Positions 8,207 through 17,639 of a DNA stretch of 64,000 bases are shown here, piece after piece; within the stretch, counting starts at the first letter, position 1; every line of letters starts with the position of its first letter. Below the pieces are notes generated by a model. It saw only the letters and a list, made by a program, of their open reading frames with translations, was not told where the DNA came from and did no database searches. A program made the position numbers and the translations under genes. This stretch comes from CSP1-1 sp035620615 (GTDB lineage Archaea; Thermoproteota; Nitrososphaeria; Nitrososphaerales; Nitrosopumilaceae): the NCBI GenBank assembly GCA_035620615.1, contig DASPGM010000005.1, positions 1 through 64,000 on the forward strand, given 5' to 3'.

Positions 8207-10368
8207 GTCTTGCTAAACAAGAATCAATTTATCTTGAAAAAAAAATTGGCCGCAAGCCAACTCCTACTGAATTTCAAATAATTGCAGCGGAATGGTCAGA
8301 GCATTGTTCATACAAGTCTTCAAAAAAACATCTTAAAATGTTGCCAATGAGTGGTCCATTTGTAATTTCTGAAAAAGGTTATGATTCTGGTGTTTTAGAC
8401 GTAGGTGATAACTATGTTGTAACGGTGCATATAGAAAGTCATAATCACCCATCGGCAGTTGAACCATTTGGCGGGGCAGCAACTGGAGTTGGGGGTGTTA
8501 TTAGAGATATTTTATCAGCTGGGACACGACCAATTGCAATTCTTGATAGTTTACGTTTTGGAAATATCAAAAAAGATCCTCACGCTAGATGGCTTTTCAA
8601 AAATGCAGTATCAGGAATTGCAGACTATGGAAATTGTTTGGGAATTCCGACAATAGGCGGTGAGGTTGAATTTGATGAATCTTACTCTAACTACGCTCTA
8701 GTAGATGTAGCTGCAATAGGTTTTGGTAAAAAAGATAAACTCATTCAAAATCATGCAGCCAAAGGAGATCTCGTCGTCTTAATTGGCGGTCCCACTGGAA
8801 GAGACGGAATAGGTGGTTCTCAATTTGCATCGGATTCCTTAGAGGTAGAAAATAGATCAGCAGTTCAAATTCCTGATCCTTTTATTGAAAAATTAATTAT
8901 TGAAGCGATTCTAGAAGCAAGGGACCAAAAATGTATTAATGCAATGAAGGATCTTGGCGGAGGTGGTTTATCTTGTGCTATTTCAGAGACCGCTGATTCG
9001 CTTGGTATTGGCATAGAATTAGATGTTAATCAAATTCATACTAGAGAATCTGATATGAACCCAGATGAAATTATGGTGTCTGAATCCCAAGAAAGAATGT
9101 TGGTGATAACTGATAAAGATAAAATAAATTCACTTAAAACAATTTGCAAAAAATTTCATGTTAAATGTTCTGTGATAGGTAAAGTGAAAACTGATGGGTT
9201 AATGCAAGTAAAAAAAGGAACAACAATTTTGGCAACCTTGCCTGCAAATATTGTTGCAAATGCTCCTTTATTGGATAGACCTTCTACTATCCCAAAATAT
9301 CTAAAAAAATTACAAAAAAAACCTATATTAAAAACACCAACAAATTTTTCTGAAATATTACTGCAAATGATTTCCAACCCCACCATTGCAAATAAAAAAT
9401 GGGTTTATGGGCAGTATGACCACGAGGTTGGGATTAGAACCGTAATAAAACCAGGTAATGACGCATCTGTCTTACGACTTGATAATGGGAAATACCTCGC
9501 AGCAAAAATTGATGCAAATCCTAAGCATTGTTATATCGACCCACGCCAAGGTGCAATAGGATGCTTTGAGGAAGCATGTAGAAATGTAGTATGTACAGGT
9601 GCTACGCCAATCGGAATGGTAGATCATCTTCAATTTGGAAGTCCAGAAGACCCTGAAATTTTTTGGACATTTTTAGAATCCTTGAAAGGAATCACAGATT
9701 TTGCTAAAAACTTTAAAATTCCATGTGTTGGTGGCAAGGTTAGTTTTTACAATGAAACAGTAAATGGGCCAATCAAACCGACTCCATTAATTGGTGTGTT
9801 AGGTATTATCGAAAAACGACCTCTTAGACCATTAAAAATAGTTGAAGATGATATTCTTCTAATTATAGGAGAAACAAAAAATGAGTTAGGTGGTTCTGAA
9901 TACCTGGAATATATTCACGGTATAATTGGAGGGGCATGTCCTAGGGTGGATTTTAACGTATCCAAGAAAAACATGGATTCAATTTTGGAGATAATTAGAG
10001 AGGATATTGTTAAATGTGTTCATGATTGCTCAAAGGGAGGTTTTGCCATAGCATCTGCTGAATTATGTATGGAAAATAACATCGGATGCATTATTTCTTT
10101 AGAAAAAATTCCCTCTGAAACTCTCCAAATTGAACAATTATTGTTCTCAGAAAGTCATTCAAGGTATCTTGCAGTAATAGATAAAAAAAATCTAAAACAA
10201 ATTCAAAATATTTTATCTAAGAAAACAATAAAGTATAATATAATAGGACGTTTTGGTGGAACAAAAATTATTTTCGAGAAAAACGGTAAAAAAATTGTAA
10301 ATCTAAGCGTTGATAAGGCACAATTAAAGTGGATGAATTCATTAGAGGATTTGGTTTTACATGGTTAA
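8203..10368 (+). CDS. purL: FGAM synthase large subunit PurL
   Basis: 721 residues, the size of the short PurL that needs PurS and PurQ. The synthase consumes ATP, FGAR and ammonia to make FGAM. The motif WSEHCSYKSSKKHLK near the N-terminus, HIESHNHPSAVEPFGGAATG (metal/substrate loop) and the second half-repeat with KCVHDCSKGGFAIA are characteristic. It overlaps purQ by 4 bp and purF by 8 bp, so purQLF is a tight operon. Confidence 0.97.
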   Translation: MSLAKQESIYLEKKIGRKPTPTEFQIIAAEWSEHCSYKSSKKHLKMLPMSGPFVISEKGYDSGVLDVGDNYVVTVHIESHNHPSAVEPFGGAATGVGGVIRDILSAGTRPIAILDSLRFGNIKKDPHARWLFKNAVSGIADYGNCLGIPTIGGEVEFDESYSNYALVDVAAIGFGKKDKLIQNHAAKGDLVVLIGGPTGRDGIGGSQFASDSLEVENRSAVQIPDPFIEKLIIEAILEARDQKCINAMKDLGGGGLSCAISETADSLGIGIELDVNQIHTRESDMNPDEIMVSESQERMLVITDKDKINSLKTICKKFHVKCSVIGKVKTDGLMQVKKGTTILATLPANIVANAPLLDRPSTIPKYLKKLQKKPILKTPTNFSEILLQMISNPTIANKKWVYGQYDHEVGIRTVIKPGNDASVLRLDNGKYLAAKIDANPKHCYIDPRQGAIGCFEEACRNVVCTGATPIGMVDHLQFGSPEDPEIFWTFLESLKGITDFAKNFKIPCVGGKVSFYNETVNGPIKPTPLIGVLGIIEKRPLRPLKIVEDDILLIIGETKNELGGSEYLEYIHGIIGGACPRVDFNVSKKNMDSILEIIREDIVKCVHDCSKGGFAIASAELCMENNIGCIISLEKIPSETLQIEQLLFSESHSRYLAVIDKKNLKQIQNILSKKTIKYNIIGRFGGTKIIFEKNGKKIVNLSVDKAQLKWMNSLEDLVLHG

Positions 10369-11794
10369 AGAAAATTGTGGGGTAGTGGGGATATTTAGCT
10401 TAAACGGCTCAAACGTCATTCCTATGGTAATTGATTCACTTCGTGCTCTACAGCATAGAGGCCAAGAAGCTTGGGGTATTGCAATCCCAAAAAAAGAACC
10501 AATGAAAAGAATTGGGCTAGTATCTGCCTCTGCTTCTGAATTTAAAAAAATTTCTTCAGAATACGCTTCTCCTGCAGCAATAGGGCATGTGAGATATTCT
10601 ACTATTGGAAAAAGTAATTTAGAAAATGCCCAACCACTGAAAGTCAAAGATCTATGTGTGGCACACAATGGAACAATTTCTAATGTAGAAGAACTTTCAA
10701 ATCTTGTTGGAGGATGTACTTTTACACCGCAAAATGCCAGTGATACTTTAGTTGCAGCCCAACGTCTTGTATCATTGATTTCTGAAAAGGGAAAACTATC
10801 TAGTGCTCTATCTATTTTAAAAAATGAAATGATTGGCTCTTATTGTTTTACATTTTTGTCTGATGATAATTCTGTTTATGCTGCAAGGGATCCTCAAGGG
10901 TTTCGTCCTATGGTTTTAGGGCAGAAAGAAGAAAATTCTTCATTTATAGTTGCATCTGAATCCTCTGCACTATCAGCTGTTAGTGCAAAATTGATACGAG
11001 ACGTTAAACCTGGAGAACTAATTAAATTTAGTAAAAAAGGAATGGAATCAGAAATGTTTTCAGATGATAATACACGATGTCATTGTTCATTTGAATTTAC
11101 TTATTTTGCTCACCCTACAAGTAAAATGGAAGGAACTAATGTGTATCTGGCAAGAAAGAGAATTGGGCAATTCTTGGCAAGAAAATTTCCAATTAAAGAT
11201 GCTGACATGGTTATCCCAGTACCTGATTCAGCAAGACCAGCAGCTTTAGGATATGCTCAAGAATTAGGTATTCCATTTGATGAAGGTTTATTAAAAGATC
11301 GTTATAGTAAAAAAGGCCCACTCAGAAGTTTTATCGAGCCACATCAAAGTGATAGAATAGAAATAAATCGTTGGATATTTCCTATTACTGAAATCATTAA
11401 TGGCAAACACGTGGTTGTTATAGATGACAGTTTAGTTCGTGGTACGAGTTCCAAAGCAATTATCAAAGCCTTACGTAGGGCAGGCGCAAAAAAAATTAGC
11501 ATGGTGATTACTTATCCTCCAATAAGATTTCCATGTTATGCAGGAATCGATTTTCCATCACAAGAAGAATTAGCTACTTTTGTGGATGGGAAAGATGTGA
11601 CTTTGGAACAAATCACTGAAAAAGTTCGTTCAGATATTGGAGCTGATTTTCTTGGGTACAATGATTCTAAAAATCTTGCAAATGCTATAGGCATTCCACA
11701 TGATTCAATGTGTTTTACATGTTCTACTGGTAACTACGAATCATTAGGAATAAAACCATCTTTTAAAACAAGAATTGAGATGAAAGGCGAATAG
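10361..11794 (+). CDS. purF: amidophosphoribosyltransferase PurF
   Basis: 477 residues. It catalyses the first committed purine step, PRPP plus glutamine to phosphoribosylamine. The class II amidotransferase Cys is at residue 6 (MVKEN then CGVVGIF), which predicts removal of a five-residue propeptide. The PRPP loop is VVVIDDSLVRGTSSKAI. Cysteines in TRCHCSFEF and MCFTCSTGNY may be the iron-sulfur ligands seen in many PurF proteins. It overlaps the purL end by 8 bp. Confidence 0.97.
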   Translation: MVKENCGVVGIFSLNGSNVIPMVIDSLRALQHRGQEAWGIAIPKKEPMKRIGLVSASASEFKKISSEYASPAAIGHVRYSTIGKSNLENAQPLKVKDLCVAHNGTISNVEELSNLVGGCTFTPQNASDTLVAAQRLVSLISEKGKLSSALSILKNEMIGSYCFTFLSDDNSVYAARDPQGFRPMVLGQKEENSSFIVASESSALSAVSAKLIRDVKPGELIKFSKKGMESEMFSDDNTRCHCSFEFTYFAHPTSKMEGTNVYLARKRIGQFLARKFPIKDADMVIPVPDSARPAALGYAQELGIPFDEGLLKDRYSKKGPLRSFIEPHQSDRIEINRWIFPITEIINGKHVVVIDDSLVRGTSSKAIIKALRRAGAKKISMVITYPPIRFPCYAGIDFPSQEELATFVDGKDVTLEQITEKVRSDIGADFLGYNDSKNLANAIGIPHDSMCFTCSTGNYESLGIKPSFKTRIEMKGE

Positions 11795-11795
11795 A

Positions 11796-12041
11796 ATGGA
11801 AATTGCCTATGTTTTAGTCAAAAGTGAAATGGCACATGAAATGGAAGTGTTAAATGAAATCTTAAAACTAGACGGCGTTAAAGAGGTAAAAGGAACTTTT
11901 GGACTCTATGATATTTTCGTAAAAATTGAGGCTTCTTCACAAAAAGAAATTCAAAACATAATTACAAAAAAAATTCGGCATTTAAAACATGTAATTTCCA
12001 CATCTACTCTCTCTGTAATCCCAGAGCAGGGGGAAAACTAG
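11796..12041 (+). CDS. stand-alone Lrp/AsnC effector (RAM) domain
   Basis: 81 residues with the beta-alpha-beta-beta-alpha-beta pattern of the Lrp/AsnC ligand-binding domain (AYVLVKSEMAHEMEVLNEIL, VKEVKGTFGLYDIFVKIEA). There is no DNA-binding helix-turn-helix. It begins 1 bp after the purF stop and is clearly in the purine operon, so an amino-acid or nucleotide sensing role linked to purF is plausible but unproven. Two similar stand-alone domains lie at 62772-63223. Confidence 0.8.
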   Translation: MEIAYVLVKSEMAHEMEVLNEILKLDGVKEVKGTFGLYDIFVKIEASSQKEIQNIITKKIRHLKHVISTSTLSVIPEQGEN

Positions 12042-12207
12042 TCTCATATCTTGATTCTACTTTAATTAGGCCGTTCATACAAACATATGATATTTTTATA
12101 ATATTTTTAGCATTTATTTTAATTTTTTTAGTAATTTTCCACTTTGGAACTAAAATATTACAATTTGATCCAGATTCGATATAAGAATCAGCGATCTAGC
12201 AAATAGC

Positions 12208-13095
12208 ATGAATGATGTAGGAAAAAAAATCAACATTCTCAATAGTCCAACTGACTCTAAGCTTTATGAATACAAATTAAAAATCGAACGAATAACTTCA
12301 GAATTAATCCATTTTGGCCTCACAAAAATGCAGGCAAAAGTTTTCATTTATTTAGGAAAATATGGTTCCAAATCTTCCCCTGAGGTTTGTAAGGATCTCA
12401 AATTGCCACGAACTGAAACCTATAGAATACTCAATGAGTTGACCAACATTGGGATTGTAGTTAGTGAATTTTCATATCCATCAAAATTTTCAGCAATTCC
12501 AATGGAAAAGGCAATTTCTCTTCTGGTCCAAACTGAACAAACAAAGATAGGTTTTCTTGCAGAAAAAGAAAAAGAGATTACAAACTTATGGAATACTATT
12601 CCAAGTTTTTATACAAAGTCTAGCGAGCCAGAATCTGAAAAATTTCAAATGCTACAAGGCTCATCAAGAATTCATAGTAAAATGTATAATATGATATCAA
12701 GCTCTAAACATGATTGTAAATTATTGTGTGATTCTAAGGATCTATCGAAATTTTATTATTCAAATTTAATGGAAATATTTGAGAATTCTCCTTCTAATTT
12801 AAAATTATTAATTTCATCAGATTCGCTAGTTCCTAATTTAATTCAAGGAATGACTAAATCAAGTATACGATATTGGCCAAAAAATATGGCAAAAAACCAA
12901 TGCTTTCTTTTAAAAGATGATGAGGAGCTTTTAATTTTCTTAAGGAATGCCAACTACCCAACAAAAACGATTTTTGCTTTTTGGACAAATTCTAAATCCC
13001 TTATTGATTCAATCTGTATTCTTTTCGATTACTCTTGGGCAAATTCAAAGCCCGTTAAACAGCCAAATTTAATAATTTCTGAATTTGGAAACTAG
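12208..13095 (+). CDS. TrmB-family transcriptional regulator
   Basis: 295 residues. Residues about 30-95 are a winged helix (GLTKMQAKVFIYLGKYG, SPEVCKDLKLPRTETYRILNEL, GIVVSEFSYPSKFSA), as in TrmB regulators; a short linker helix and a C-terminal domain of the sensor type follow. The paralogue at 55799-56674 has the same layout (LGKYGSKxxPEVC, RTETY). The start ATG is 11 bp after a CAGCGATC motif that also occurs near that paralogue. The 3' end overlaps the convergent RHH gene by 4 bp. Confidence 0.82.
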   Translation: MNDVGKKINILNSPTDSKLYEYKLKIERITSELIHFGLTKMQAKVFIYLGKYGSKSSPEVCKDLKLPRTETYRILNELTNIGIVVSEFSYPSKFSAIPMEKAISLLVQTEQTKIGFLAEKEKEITNLWNTIPSFYTKSSEPESEKFQMLQGSSRIHSKMYNMISSSKHDCKLLCDSKDLSKFYYSNLMEIFENSPSNLKLLISSDSLVPNLIQGMTKSSIRYWPKNMAKNQCFLLKDDEELLIFLRNANYPTKTIFAFWTNSKSLIDSICILFDYSWANSKPVKQPNLIISEFGN

Positions 13096-13277
13096 TCTTT
13101 TTCTTTATTTAGATATTCATTAAGGGCTTCCTTAATTACACTAGTTAGAGTCACAGAACTAGTTGAACCCATCAATAATTTTGCTTGTCGTCTTCGAAGT
13201 TTTTTAACAATGTCGTCATCTAGAATGATAGTAATTCTATGACCCTCGATTTTAGATTCTAACATTCCAGATTTCAA
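13092..13277 (-). CDS. ribbon-helix-helix transcriptional regulator
   Basis: 61 residues from ATG 13277 (an internal Met at residue 5 is an alternative). The strand GHRITIILDDDIVKKLRRRQ followed by SVTLTSVIKEALNEYLNKE is the CopG/RHH pattern; Arg/Lys-rich first helix supports DNA binding. A perfect 10-bp inverted repeat 39 bp upstream (13316-13339) is a likely autoregulatory operator. It converges with the TrmB gene with a 4-bp overlap. Confidence 0.72.
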   Translation of the reverse strand: MKSGMLESKIEGHRITIILDDDIVKKLRRRQAKLLMGSTSSVTLTSVIKEALNEYLNKEKD

Positions 13278-13315
13278 TTTCTATTGCCTATTCCTATTAC
13301 CACTAAAATCTCTAA

Positions 13316-13339
13316 TTTCTCACTTGCAAAAGTGAGAAA
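13316..13339. promoter_or_regulatory. 10-bp perfect inverted repeat upstream of the RHH gene
   Basis: TTTCTCACTT and AAGTGAGAAA flank a 4-bp centre GCAA. It lies 39 bp before the start of the ribbon-helix-helix gene, where an archaeal promoter would be, and about 135 bp before the divergent gene at 13474. RHH repressors usually bind such inverted sites as dimers of dimers, so autoregulation is the simplest reading. Confidence 0.5.
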
Positions 13340-13473
13340 AGATAGAAAATTGGTTCCTTTCATCATGTTCTTAAGAAATTATGAAGTAAATATAATATGT
13401 GGATTATCTAATCTATTTTTTACGATTAATTTCTAGGAGCAATTTTAAAAGCCATATCTGATTAATTACTTAA

Positions 13474-13860
13474 GTGTCATCTTACCAATTGCTGATAGGA
13501 ATAGGAGCAGGCACAATTGCGGTTTTAGTAATAGTTATTGGTTTATCATTAACAAATGGCGTAATTTCCCCTCAAGAATATGAAATTTTTGTTGACCCGT
13601 TTAAGGACGAACAGGATCTATTTGTTATGGCTAGGGTGGTTATTCAAAATACTGGAAGTAGTCCACTAACTAACGTAAAAGCAAATTTTGGAGGTGGAGA
13701 TATTCAAGAACTTGGAACATTAACTCCCGGGCAAAAAATCATAATTTCCCCACCAACTGAAAATGACATGGAATACGTTATGGTGACGTCTGATGAGGGA
13801 ATTTTTGTAAGTAAGGGATATCGCACTGCTGTTAAAATGCCTGGGATGATGGGGTCTTAA
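13474..13860 (+). CDS. membrane-anchored extracellular protein, 128 residues
   Basis: GTG start at 13474. Residues 5-27 form one transmembrane anchor (LLIGIGAGTIAVLVIVIGLSL), then an exported beta-sandwich domain (FVMARVVIQNTGSSPLTNVKA, GTLTPGQKIIISPP) resembling CARDB/FxLYD-like extracellular modules. It ends in a Met/Gly-rich tail (MPGMMGS). No family is assigned. It stands alone, 62 bp before purC on the same strand. Confidence 0.65.
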   Translation: MSSYQLLIGIGAGTIAVLVIVIGLSLTNGVISPQEYEIFVDPFKDEQDLFVMARVVIQNTGSSPLTNVKANFGGGDIQELGTLTPGQKIIISPPTENDMEYVMVTSDEGIFVSKGYRTAVKMPGMMGS

Positions 13861-13922
13861 AAAAATCATTTCGTATTCAAAAACAATGCACTAAAATGAT
13901 TAATGTAATTAAGTTTAGATAG

Positions 13923-14744
13923 ATGAAATTTCTCGCTTCAGGAAAAGTAAAGGACATTTATGATTTAGAAGACGGCAATCTTCTTTTTTTATTTAGTGAT
14001 AGGGTGTCTGCATATGATGTGAAATTTAAGGAAGAAATCCCAAAAAAAGGTGAAATCTTATGTAAATTCGCAAAATTTTGGTTTAATAAATTAGATACTC
14101 CAAACCATTTTGTAAGAAGCGAATCAAAAACCGGAATTGTAGTAAAAAAAATGAAAATGATCCCAATTGAATGTGTAGTACGTGGTTATTTTTATGGCAG
14201 CCTTGTCAATAGATGGAAAAAGGGAGAGATAATTTTACCTAATAATTGCAGTACAGAACTTGCCGCCAAACTCCCTGAACCAATATTTGATCCTACTACA
14301 AAATCATCTCATGATATTCCTATAGATAAGAAACATGCTTTGGAGTTGAAACTTGTATCTTCTGAAGAGTTTGATTGGTTATCTAAAACTTCGATTGAAA
14401 TCTATAAGAAAATGGCAGTAATATCTGATTCTGCAGGTTTTATCATGCCTGATCTAAAACTAGAATTTGGAAAAGTTGATGACAAAATTATTCTTGGAGA
14501 CTCAATTGGTCCAGATGAATATCGTTTATGGCAAAAGGAGACATATTCTGTTGGAAAAATACAGGAATCTTTTGATAAGCAATTATTACGAGATTGGTTA
14601 ACCGATAACGGTTATCAGAAAATATTTGATGATATGCGTGATCAAGGAAAAGAACCAATACCTCCAGAAATCCCATCTGATTTAATCAAAAAAATGACAG
14701 AAAGATATTCTATTGCCTATGAACGCTTCATCAACTCCACCTAA
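13923..14744 (+). CDS. purC: SAICAR synthetase PurC
   Basis: 273 residues. PurC joins aspartate to CAIR with ATP. Diagnostic segments are the N-terminal GKVKDIYDLEDGNLLFLFSD, SAYDVKFKEEIPKKGE, the substrate motif IECVVRGYFYGS and DEYRLWQ near the C-terminus. It is separated from purSQLF by about 2 kb of regulator genes and has its own upstream region. Confidence 0.95.
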   Translation: MKFLASGKVKDIYDLEDGNLLFLFSDRVSAYDVKFKEEIPKKGEILCKFAKFWFNKLDTPNHFVRSESKTGIVVKKMKMIPIECVVRGYFYGSLVNRWKKGEIILPNNCSTELAAKLPEPIFDPTTKSSHDIPIDKKHALELKLVSSEEFDWLSKTSIEIYKKMAVISDSAGFIMPDLKLEFGKVDDKIILGDSIGPDEYRLWQKETYSVGKIQESFDKQLLRDWLTDNGYQKIFDDMRDQGKEPIPPEIPSDLIKKMTERYSIAYERFINST

Positions 14745-14799
14745 CTCTATTTTATATTATTGCCAAGTTACATTTTCTTGTTTTTGGCCAAAAACCTAC

Positions 14800-14877
14800 A
14801 TGGGTATGCCGGTTTGGGCCATGGGTCTGAATTTTTTGCAATTTTTTAATAATTTTGTACCACTCTTACGTAAATGA
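14800..14877 (+). CDS. possible 25-residue peptide in a GC-richer intergenic patch
   Basis: ATG 14800 to TGA 14877 would encode MGMPVWAMGLNFLQFF plus a short basic end (LLRK), a hydrophobic or amphipathic peptide. A TATA-like stretch is at about 14750 and a 14-bp palindrome TTTTTGGCCAAAAA (14781-14794) lies just upstream. The first third is visibly richer in G and C than its surroundings. This may be a real small protein or a structured leader; evidence is weak. The rest of the 291-bp gap between purC and the next gene shows nothing clear. Confidence 0.25.
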   Translation: MGMPVWAMGLNFLQFFNNFVPLLRK

Positions 14878-15036
14878 ATAAGCTACTACTATGATGATTG
14901 TACTACAATATATGATGTAGCATAACTAGAATCTTTTAATTAATATAAGATTAGTAATAATAAAAAAAAATTAATGCGATTAGACAAATAAATATGATAT
15001 AATGATCTTTTAGCTTAATTCTTAATTTCCAATTAC

Positions 15037-15546
15037 ATGTCCACTTTATTGGAAAAATCAATTAAAATTAATAGAATCGTTACTTCAAATAGTCAACAGG
15101 CTAAAGCTATTGAGGATTTAACAAGGTCGAAAATTTTAAAAATTTTATATAAAAAACAATTAACTGCAGAACAAATTCTAGCGGAATTAAAAAAGAATGG
15201 ATATAATAAAGCACTAACCACAATTAGACATCATTTAGATATTTTAAAAATTTCAGGTCTAATAGAATTAGTAAAAATTGAAGAATCTAGAGGCGCTATA
15301 ACAAAATTTTATGGAACATCGACTAAACTTTTAGAATACGATATCCCAAAAGATTTTGAATCAAAATATTCATCTTTAATTAAAACCACCTCAGGCAAAA
15401 TGGAAACACTTGTAAAAAATATCTCTGAAAAAACTAGTTCTAAAACAAAAAATCAAAAATCTGAAAATACTGAAAACTATACTCAGTATCTCTTAATGGA
15501 AATTGTAAACCGTGCACTTACAAATGTTTTAGAAAAATCTCACTAA
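15037..15546 (+). CDS. ArsR-like winged-helix transcriptional regulator
   Basis: 169 residues. Residues about 25-100 form a winged helix (TRSKILKILYKKQLTAEQILAEL, ALTTIRHHLDILKISGLIELVKI, then the wing SRGAITKFYG). The remainder is helical with a Ser/Lys/Thr-rich linker and a C-terminal helix (YLLMEIVNRALTNVLEK), likely for dimerisation. No metal-binding cysteines are present, so it is not a classical metal sensor. Target unknown. Confidence 0.75.
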   Translation: MSTLLEKSIKINRIVTSNSQQAKAIEDLTRSKILKILYKKQLTAEQILAELKKNGYNKALTTIRHHLDILKISGLIELVKIEESRGAITKFYGTSTKLLEYDIPKDFESKYSSLIKTTSGKMETLVKNISEKTSSKTKNQKSENTENYTQYLLMEIVNRALTNVLEKSH

Positions 15547-15557
15547 ATTAAAACTAT

Positions 15558-15971
15558 CTAAACATCAATTGAAAAAATTCCTTTAGTTTTTGGATTTTGT
15601 AAAATCTGAATTAATTTTCTTGGAATTTCGTCACTTGCTTTATCGCAATTAATTGCTATAGTCCTGGGACATACGTAATTGCTTTTTCGTAACACAATAT
15701 CATTTGGATCTGAGCAAATTAGATCCTGATGACCTTTCCCATTAATTTTAAAAGTATACCCATTAACGCTAATTGAAAAAACTATATTTGAATTTGGATC
15801 TTTAATTTTTTTTAAAATATTTAATGGGACATCCTTGCAAGCATATTTTGCACCTACTCCAACAATGCAATCCCCACTTGGAGTAAGATGCTTTTCTTTT
15901 GTAATTTCAATTGTATTTGTGTGAAGGGATCTAATATTTACATGACCTGTAAATGGAATTTCAAAATGCAC
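15558..15971 (-). CDS. DUF371 family protein
   Basis: 137 residues. The pattern HFEIPFTGHVNIRSLHTNTIEIT, LTPSGDCIVGVGA, INGKGHQDLICSDPNDIVLRKS and a C-terminal helix matches the archaeal DUF371 family, whose role is unknown. It has no membrane segment. It is divergent from psmA with a 40-bp gap, so the two share a compact promoter region, and it converges with the ArsR-like gene. Confidence 0.8.
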   Translation of the reverse strand: MHFEIPFTGHVNIRSLHTNTIEITKEKHLTPSGDCIVGVGAKYACKDVPLNILKKIKDPNSNIVFSISVNGYTFKINGKGHQDLICSDPNDIVLRKSNYVCPRTIAINCDKASDEIPRKLIQILQNPKTKGIFSIDV

Positions 15972-16011
15972 AAATTGAACATGACTAGACTTAAATTAAA
16001 CTTTCAAAACA

Positions 16012-16761
16012 TTGAAGATTGACTTGCTACCCGCACAACAAGGATATGATAGAGCAATTACTGTTTTTTCACCAGATGGGAGACTATACCAAGTTGAATA
16101 TGCTATAGAGACTGTACGACGTGGAACTATAGCTGTTGGTATAAAAAGTAAGGATGGAATAATTATAGCAGTTGAGGAGAAACCTCGTAAACTGCAAATT
16201 TCAGATACGGCACAAAAAATTTTTCAAATTGATGATCATGTTGGTGTTGCTGCTGCAGGTTACATTCCAGATGCTAGAAGTCAGGTCGATAATGCAAGAT
16301 TTTTCTCACAAAGTAACAAATTGATTTACGATGAATCAGTGGATGTTGAAACAATTGCAAAACACTTGGCAGATCAATGTCAACAATTTACTCAATATGC
16401 TGGGGTTCGTCCATTTGGAGTAGCTTTGATTCTTGGAGGTGTTGATTCTGGTGGAAGCCAATTATACTTGACTGATCCAAGTGGTACTTACATTTCGTAT
16501 GATGCAGTTGCAATAGGCTCAGGTTCTGAACAAGTTACAGAGTTTCTAGAAAAAAATTACAAACCAGATATATCACTTCAAGATGCAGCTATCTTGGCAA
16601 CGGCGTCAATTTACATTGCAAGTGATGAAAAACAAGGTTCTCAACATATCAAAATGTCTCAAATTAAATCTGCCACAAAATCATTTGAAATAATTTCTGA
16701 TGAGCAAATCGAAAAATTTGCAAAAACTGCATTAGAAAAATACCCATCAGAAAAAAATTAG
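16012..16761 (+). CDS. psmA: 20S proteasome alpha subunit
   Basis: 249 residues, TTG start at 16012. The N-terminal gate and signature GYDRAITVFSPDGRLYQVEYA, the VGIKSKDGIIIAVEEKP strand and RPFGVALILGG are typical archaeal PsmA. Alpha subunits form the outer rings of the proteasome, gate substrate entry and dock the ATPase. It sits upstream of the RNA methyltransferase and ribosomal operon, a neighbourhood common to archaea. Confidence 0.96.
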   Translation: MKIDLLPAQQGYDRAITVFSPDGRLYQVEYAIETVRRGTIAVGIKSKDGIIIAVEEKPRKLQISDTAQKIFQIDDHVGVAAAGYIPDARSQVDNARFFSQSNKLIYDESVDVETIAKHLADQCQQFTQYAGVRPFGVALILGGVDSGGSQLYLTDPSGTYISYDAVAIGSGSEQVTEFLEKNYKPDISLQDAAILATASIYIASDEKQGSQHIKMSQIKSATKSFEIISDEQIEKFAKTALEKYPSEKN

Positions 16762-16796
16762 CAACGGTATTATTATAATTAATATCTTGTAATTAC

Positions 16797-17612
16797 ATGA
16801 ATATTTCAATAGCAATTCCTGATTCGTCTTTATCCGATGAAATTACTCAGAAAGAAAAATCTAGCAAAATTTCTAGAATAGCAAGAGCATGTGCAATTTT
16901 TAGAGTTTCAGAAATTTTCATCTATCATGAAACAATGGGTGAAAAAAGTGATGCTTTGTTAATGTCTACCATTTTAAAGTATTTAGAAACTCCTCAATAT
17001 TTTAGACGATTTCTGTATCCAAAAATGGATTTACTAAAATATTCTGGAATTTTATATCCATTAAAAATCCCTAGTCATAGTAGCATAGTAGATCCTCGAC
17101 GAATTAAAATTGATGATATAAGAGAAGGATTGGTAGTGTCAGTTAAAGGGAAAAAATTTGTAGATGTTGGGATAAAAAATCTTATTCCTTATTTTGGCAA
17201 AGCAGATAACGGTAAACGTATTACAATTCAGTTTAAATCCGAATATCCCGATTTATCTGTAAAAGAAATCTCAAAAGACAATCTCAAAGATTATTGGGGA
17301 TATAGGGTAAAAGAGAGAGCAGATCTTTTTTCCTTACTTTCATCATGGGAAGGCCAAATTATTCTAACTTCTAAAAAAGGGAAAGTAATATCAGAAGAAT
17401 TTTTAAAATTATACTCAAAAAATAAAATCTCAACTTTAATTGTTTTTGGATCCCCTGAAAGAGGATTGCATGAAATATTGGGAGGAAGAATAAATCAAAT
17501 TCAAAATTCGAAAATTTTAAACTTTTTTCCTAATCAGGCTACTGAAACTGTTCGCCTTGAAGAATCAATAATCGGTGTACTTTCAATTCTCAACATATTT
17601 CATACTCATTAA
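16797..17612 (+). CDS. SPOUT-superfamily putative RNA methyltransferase (PF02598-like)
   Basis: 271 residues. Sequence features of the archaeal/eukaryotic SPOUT1-like family: N-terminal IAIPDSSL with early helix ISRIARACAIFRVSEIFIYH, ETPQYFRRFLYPK, an inserted OB-like beta region (REGLVVSVKGKKFVDVGI), and the C-terminal knot region LIVFGSPERGLHEILGG. In archaea this gene commonly precedes rpl3, as here. The exact RNA substrate is not known from sequence. Confidence 0.85.
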   Translation: MNISIAIPDSSLSDEITQKEKSSKISRIARACAIFRVSEIFIYHETMGEKSDALLMSTILKYLETPQYFRRFLYPKMDLLKYSGILYPLKIPSHSSIVDPRRIKIDDIREGLVVSVKGKKFVDVGIKNLIPYFGKADNGKRITIQFKSEYPDLSVKEISKDNLKDYWGYRVKERADLFSLLSSWEGQIILTSKKGKVISEEFLKLYSKNKISTLIVFGSPERGLHEILGGRINQIQNSKILNFFPNQATETVRLEESIIGVLSILNIFHTH

Positions 17613-17639
17613 TTAGCGAAAAGATCATATGTCTCTAAT

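Noticed and set aside
12090..12184. Hydrophobic frame (IFIIFLAFILIFLVIF) between the Lrp-type gene and the TrmB gene
   Set aside because: No ATG, GTG or TTG start exists in frame back to an upstream stop inside the previous gene, so it cannot be supported as a gene.
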